Positions 58,577 through 64,000 of a DNA stretch of 64,000 nucleotides are shown piece by piece. The number at the start of each line of letters is the position of its first letter. Position 1 is the first letter of the stretch. The stretch lies in assembly GCA_032718475.1 (NCBI GenBank), contig JAUCBJ010007289.1, forward strand, positions 420,741-484,740, in the 5' to 3' direction. Both the position numbers and the translations under genes were made by a program. Source of the DNA: Nemertoderma westbladi. Taxonomy: Eukaryota; Xenacoelomorpha; Nemertodermatida; Nemertodermatidae. A model generated the notes under the pieces. That model was given only the letters and a program-made list of their open reading frames with translations, had not been told where the DNA came from and did not search any database.

Positions 58577-60464
58577 CGTATTACTTAACACATCATTACG
58601 TTCCCAAACCCGGTAAACCCCATGAAGTACGAGTCGTATTCGATGGCTCCGCTCTATATATGGGCCAATCCCTCAATTCCGAGTTGTTACCAGGACCCAA
58701 CTTACTCCAATCTTTGTTGGGAATACTTTTAAGATTAAGACAATATTCCATCGCGTTCGCCTCCAATATAGAAGGAATGTTTTTACAAGTCAAGGCACTG
58801 GATAGAGATAGAGACAGCCTAAGATTTCTGTGGTGGCCTGAAGGGGATCTCAACCAGAAACCGGTAGAGTACAGGATGACCATCCAGGCTTTTGGGATCA
58901 TATCAAGCCCTTCCAACGCCTGCTCCTTGGTGCGGACCACTGCGAATGACAACCGAGACGCCTTCTCCAAAGAGGTGATAGACAACATCAAGCGCAATAT
59001 ATACATGGACGACAATTTAAAGTCCCTTCCATCAGTAGAAGAAGCCATTGATGTCGCGAAAGGAACGGTAGAGTGTTTGAAAAGAGGTGGTTTTCGACTG
59101 ACGAAATTCACCAGCAACTCCCTTGAGTTTCTGGAAGCGATACCGGTAGAAGACCGAGGAACGAAAGACCTAGACTTAATAAAGGACGATCTTCCAGAAA
59201 CCAAGACGCTTGGCTTGAAGTGGGACACAGAAAGAGATATCCTGTTTTTTCAGCTAAAATAGCGAGACAATCCAGTTCGGACCAAACGGATTTGTTTAAG
59301 TATCCTGAGCACTTATTTCGACCCATTGGGATTTATTAGCCCAGTTATATTGATTGCTTGGAGTTTAGTACAACAAATGTGGCTTGAAAACCACTCATGG
59401 GACGATCCACTTAAGGGAGAACTGTTAAAGAGGTGGATGAAATGGGAAGATTCTCTACCTGCCATCGAGAGCTTTGTGATTTCCCGTGCATATTTTGGTC
59501 ATGTTCTCCCTACGTATTCCTATCAACTCCATGTGTTTGGAGACGCCAGCGACATGGGAATAGGTATAGTAGCATATCTGCGAGTCGAAACTCCGGATGG
59601 AATCAAAGTCGCCTTGGTTACCTCTAAGGCATTGATTAACAACAAGTTAAAGGTTCCTCGAGCGGAGTTAAAAGCGGCTTTATACGCTACAGCCATCGGC
59701 CGGAACGTAACAGAACAAATCGACTATCCACTGGAGAAAACTGTTTATTGGACCGACGCTTTACTCGTGTTGGAGTATATAACCAATGAAGTCTGTCAGT
59801 TCAGCGTTTTTGTTACTAACAGGGTAGCTATTATTCTTAGTCGCACAAAGATAGATCAATGGAGACATTGCCCTGGTACGATTAATCCAGCCGATATCGC
59901 CTCCAGGGGAGCAACTCCACAGGAACTGATAGATACTCCAGACTGGTTGGGTGGACCCGACTTCCTGAGTAAGGAAGAGGATGAATGGCCTCCTCACCTT
60001 ACTACGGCGGAGATTAGACTAGCCAAGGGAGCGGAGAAAGTCAAACCTAAAATCCGGGCGAGTAAATCGAAGTTATTTAAACCGACGATCGATCTATCTG
60101 TGTTACATACTTCCGGAAACGATGCTTCGGATCCACAATCCCTCGCCACAAATAAGTCTGTTGTGGAAATTAGAGATAGAGATTGGAAATCTGGAATACC
60201 AGACGTCTCGCAAGGAATCTCACCCCTGCTGCAGAGAGTAATGCATCACTACAGTTCCTGGAATCGGCTCTGTAAAGCCGTCACATATTTAAGGAGATGT
60301 TTTCATCATCACTACTCCAGGACGAAGACCATTAGTGATACTGCTCCATTGACATCTGCGCAAGTTCATGTTATTAAAAATTTACCCAAATATAAGACAT
60401 CCGACCGGTTTCTAAAGGAGAAAACCAGTTACCAGGAGCATGAAGAAACCAATAAGCAGATACT
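58577..60464 (+). pseudogene. pol: RT, RNase H and integrase N-terminus, BEL copy 3
   Basis: Resumes pol at the base where 53839 broke off. It carries DIEGMF as NIEGMF (Asp to Asn), YMDD (about 59004), and RNase H with FGDAS, PRAEL, WTDA and NPADIASRG. TAG at 59260-59262 replaces a Gln codon. It is cut at 60464 by the second non-LTR element, before the integrase zinc region. Confidence 0.87.
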
Positions 60465-63400
60465 AACTATCTACCATACCATGATCGTGATCGTATCTAC
60501 CATGATTGTTGTTATGTGTGATTTAGTCTGAAAAATGGTACTAACCTCAGAACCTATGCATATCAGCATATGCCAGGCCAGTATGCAGCGGAACTGAACT
60601 GAACTTACTGCTGTGTATTGTTCTGATTAAATATTAATTTATTCATTATTTTATTCAATTTTTCTAAATGGTGCCCAGTTCGCATCGTTGTTGCTCGTGT
60701 GCCCAAGGCGGCTGTAACCCCACGAGTCATTGTGGCTGTGTCCGGGCAGGTCGACCATGCCAGAGCTGCTCACCGTTAGCTGCAGGAAATTGCCGAAATC
60801 CCCGTAATGCCGCCCCGCCATCCAGCGTCGGTTCAATTCCCATCCCGATTCCGGTCGCTTCCCAACCGAGGAGCTCCTCCATCGTAGGTCCGAGCCAGGC
60901 TCCAATCCCGCCATTTCCTCCTCAAACTGTGATTCCGCCAAACCAACCATCATCAGTGCCGTCCACGGCGTCAGAGAAGCTGGAGTCCGCCTTTGGAGGT
61001 GTCTGGCTAAACAGCCCCGGGTCCTCTACAGATCCCATCTGGGAATCACGTCATGCCCGTCTCGCCTGTCTTCCCGGTAGACGTTACATCGTCCCTGGAG
61101 GAAACGCGGGGCGCAAGGTGGTGGACCTCGTCACCCAGGAGGTTGAGGGACTGACGCGGGGTGACTGGCCGTCGGATCGCCCTCTTTGCCTCATCGCGTT
61201 GATCTTTCAGAGGGACCCGGATTTGGTTAAGAGTCCCGATGTGAGGAGGACCATACTAAGGCGAGTTGCGATGTGGGAACAAGGTGAGTATGATGCGCTC
61301 CTTGCCGAAGCAGAGCGCTCCAACGCTAAGTTCCGCTCCGGATTCAACTCATCCCAAGAGAACACAGCACGCATGTTCAACCGAAAGATACTCGCCGGTA
61401 TGAACCGATCCGCGGTACGAATGGTGACAGACCGGGACAGTGGGGGGGTCCTTGACCCTAACGCCCAAGCGGAGGGCCAGCCACCTGGTGTCACCGTCCG
61501 TGATGTCCTCGAGGCTAAACATCCGCCACAGATGGACGTGCCATCGGATGCCCTCGAACCTTGTCCGGACCTTCCACCCCTGGAAGATGTAGAGATCACC
61601 GGGCTGATGGTCCTCAAGGCCGCTAGGATGCTTCGCGGTAGCGCTGGACCTGTCGGAGGAGACGGCGAACTCTGGAGTGCGCTACTGACACGCCACGAGG
61701 CGCACAGCGCCCGTCTGCGTGAGGCTGTAGCCGGTTTGGCCCGTTGACTTGCCAACTCTTTGGTACCGTGGGGTGAGATTCGGGCGCTGCGAGCGTGTCG
61801 GCTCATTGCGCTCGATAAGAAGCCTGGAGTCCGCCCAATTGGTATAGGGGAGGTCCTGTATCGTCTCCTGGCAAACTGTCTCACCTCGGAGACGAAGGCC
61901 GACCTCGTTCAGCAGTGTGGGGCCGATCAGCTGTGTGCTGGCGTCAAGGCTGGAATTGAAGGCGCTGTCCACGCAATGAACGCCATCTACGAGGAAGAAG
62001 AGACTGAGGCGATGCTCCTCGTAGATGCGAAGAACGCCTTCAACTCAGTTAGTCGCCCCGTGTCCCTCTGGAACTGCCGAGTCCTATGGCATCGTGCCTC
62101 CCGGTTCCTTTTTAATTCATATAATGGTCACGCGGCCCTCTACCTCCACGGCAGTGATGACCCGATATGGAGCCAGGAGGGTTGGACGCAGGGGGACCCC
62201 GCAGCGATGTTGGGCTACGGTTGCGCGACCCTGCCCATGGTGCGCCAGTTGCGGCAGGTCGATCCGCTATTTTCGCCAGACAACGCCACAGCTGTTGCTG
62301 ACTCGGATTTTGGAACGCCACCGAGCTCCCCATCACTGTTCGATGACACCGTCATCCCAGACATGACATGTGACTCATCTACTAGTCCACGACTCCTAGA
62401 TCCCCAACCTCACATCGGCCGCCAGCGTCAGTGCTGGTACGCAGATGACTCGGCCTCTGCCGGTAAACTTGCCAAAATACGCCTGTGGTGGGACGAGTTG
62501 ACGGGGGTCGGCCCCCTGATAGGCTACACTCCGGAGCCGACCAAGAGCTTCCTCGTCGTGAAACCAGGTTACGAGGCTGAGGCGAGGGAGTTGTTTGGTG
62601 ACACGGGTGTCCAGATCGTGAGTGGCCACCGGTTCCTTGGGGGCTTCATCGGGGAGCCCTCGGACCGTAAGGCTTTTGTGGGGGAGAAGGTAGCTGGTTG
62701 GGTGGACAGTATCAAGAAGCTCTCGACGGTCGCCAGTGAATATCCCCAGTCCGCCCACACGGGGGTCACCTTGTGTGTCCAAGCTGAGTGGGACTACCTA
62801 CTGCGCGTGGTACCGACTGCCGATGAGGAAATCGCGCCCATCCGTTCCGTTCTCCTCCAACATTTTGTACCCGCAATCTTCGGGACTCCACTAGGCGCTG
62901 CCGATGAGGACCTCATCCTGCTCCCCGCCCGTCACGGAGGGGTCGGCTTCCGCGACCCTCTGTTGCGCCGCGACCCAGCCAGGGCAGCCTCCACTGAGGG
63001 GACGGCCCTGGTAACTGAGGCCCTACGTTCTGGCAGGCCGCTCCTTGTACCCGTGCACGTCCACCAACTCAACCAGGCCCTCAAGCGATCGAGGGAAGAA
63101 CAAGAGACCACGTTTCTCGAGAAAAGGGATACTGCCCTGCAAAGCCTCCCTGCCCACCGACGCAGAACTGTCGAGCGGGCGGTTAATAATAAGACCGGTG
63201 GTTGGCTGACCGCCCAGCCGTCAGTACTGGACGGTACAGATCTTAGTGCAGAGGAGTTCCGCGATAACCTTGCGCTCCGGTACGGCCTGGTCCCTCCTGG
63301 TTTGCCAGCTACGTGTGAGGGTTGTGGGGGCGAGTTCTCCACCACCCACGCACTAAGCTGCAAGTCGGGGGGACTGGTCGTTAAAAGGCACGACGAGGTC

Positions 63401-64000
63401 CGGGACGTCTTCGGAGACCTTCTCTCCTCCGTTGTCGGACCTTCGAGTGTGGAGCGGGAGGTGACCCTGTCGCGGGGTCACCTGGACAGGGCCGGTTTTG
63501 TGGTCGGGGGCGTTCGGGCCGACCTGGTTGCACGTGGGGTCTGGGCTTCTCAACGGGTGGCGTCGTTCGACATTGCTGTATTAAATGCTGACGCCACCTC
63601 TTATGCCCAGGCCAACCGTTCAACTGAGTCGCTGCTAGACGAGCGCTGCCGCTATAAGATGCGCCACTACTGCACCGTATGTGAGGACCGGAGGATGTCA
63701 TTTACCCCCCTGGTCGGAACAACAGATGGTGTCTGGTGCCGAGAGGCCCAGATACTGTTAAAACACATCGCCGAGGCTCTCGTTGCTAAACACCAAGGGA
63801 TGAGGGAAAGGGGCCTCGCGTGTGTTTTGGGTGGTGTCCGGCGGCGCCTTCAATTCGCCCTCCTCCGGTCCAGTTCCCTCTGCCTCCGTGGCGGACGACG
63901 ATCATGGCGCGGTTTGGGGTTCGGGGATGGTGCGGGTCTGCGAGGTCACGACATCCCCGCGCAGTATTGACCGGCTGCTTGGGCTCTTCATCGGCAACGC
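60465..64000 (+). mobile_element. Non-LTR retrotransposon 2 (RLE type) in BEL copy 3 pol, 3' end outside window
   Basis: BEL sequence ends at GATACT (60464). A 200-bp AT-rich 5' region and a long GC-richer frame follow on the same strand. It is a different family from element 1, with the same domain order. The 3' end and target duplication are beyond the window. Confidence 0.85.
60668..63970 (+). pseudogene. Non-LTR retrotransposon polyprotein 2 (one in-frame stop)
   Basis: 1,101 codons broken once by TGA at 61745-61747; the frame is the same on both sides (60668-61747 and 61748-63970). Residues about 7-45 form a single Cys module of the same pattern as element 1. The RT spans about 380-680, with GVRPIGIGEV, VDAKNAFNS, TQGDPAAM and WYADD (about 590). 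A Ser/Pro-rich insert lies between the last two motifs. The C-terminal CX2CX7HX3C knuckle (about 884) is followed by RHDEVRD, RADLV and FDIAV, an R2-like endonuclease layout. Apart from the stop it is complete, so it was lost recently. The stop lies in a region where element 1 has a sense codon, upstream of the RT core. Confidence 0.86.

Larger units (their letters stand above)
45667..64000 (+). mobile_element. BEL/Pao-type LTR retrotransposon, copy 3 (runs off right edge)
   Basis: The 5' LTR (45667-46824), leader and gag-pro-pol match copies 1 and 2. The element is heavily damaged and is split in pol by two non-LTR retrotransposons. It inserted into the fourth unit of the 677-bp array, after CCTTT. 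The rest of pol, ORF3 and the 3' LTR are outside the window. Confidence 0.92.

Overview
The window is eukaryotic, from an animal genome and most likely an aquatic invertebrate. It has no operons, the intergenic DNA is AT-rich, and nearly everything recognisable is a retroelement. I found no host gene that I would defend. The species cannot be named from the sequence.

Three copies of one very large BEL/Pao-type LTR retrotransposon lie head to tail on the + strand. Copy 1 (1-15313) enters the window inside its 5' leader. Copy 2 (23951-43377) is complete: 1.18 kb LTRs with TG...CA ends, a 5-bp target duplication CTCAT, and about 19.4 kb in all. Copy 3 (45667 to beyond 64000) runs off the right edge. 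The layout is LTR, a 3-kb leader with conserved stem-loops and tandem repeats, one long gag-pro-pol frame, a 1.6-kb non-coding spacer holding a duplicated structured motif, a third large frame (ORF3, about 1,430 codons), a purine-rich tract and the 3' LTR. Gag has three zinc knuckles. Pol has retropepsin, RT, RNase H, integrase and a C-terminal Pao-type domain. ORF3 is a cytosolic-looking, coiled-coil and zinc-knuckle protein with no membrane segment; it is not an envelope protein and I do not recognise it. All three copies are broken in different ways, yet the two LTRs of copy 2 are almost identical, so it moved recently and probably with proteins supplied in trans.

Copy 3 is interrupted in pol by two different non-LTR retrotransposons of the restriction-like-endonuclease type (53840-58563 and 60465 onward). 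Both have an N-terminal Cys-rich module, a YADD reverse transcriptase and a C-terminal CCHC plus PD-(D/E)XK-like domain. The first has a 14-bp target duplication, a poly(A) tail, an in-frame 24-bp minisatellite, a duplicated Cys module, and a 26-bp filler at its 5' junction copied from BEL sequence 600 bp upstream.

Between copies 1 and 2 (15314-23950) lie a decayed LINE fragment, several minisatellites, a 265-bp foldback, and a short minus-strand element that joins a tRNA-like pol III promoter to a complete type I hammerhead ribozyme. Between copies 2 and 3 (43383-45666) is a four-unit 677-bp tandem array with a 78-bp inverted end and a second, weaker hammerhead-like motif in every unit. An 836-bp inverted-repeat element sits in the leader of copy 2 and is absent from copy 3.
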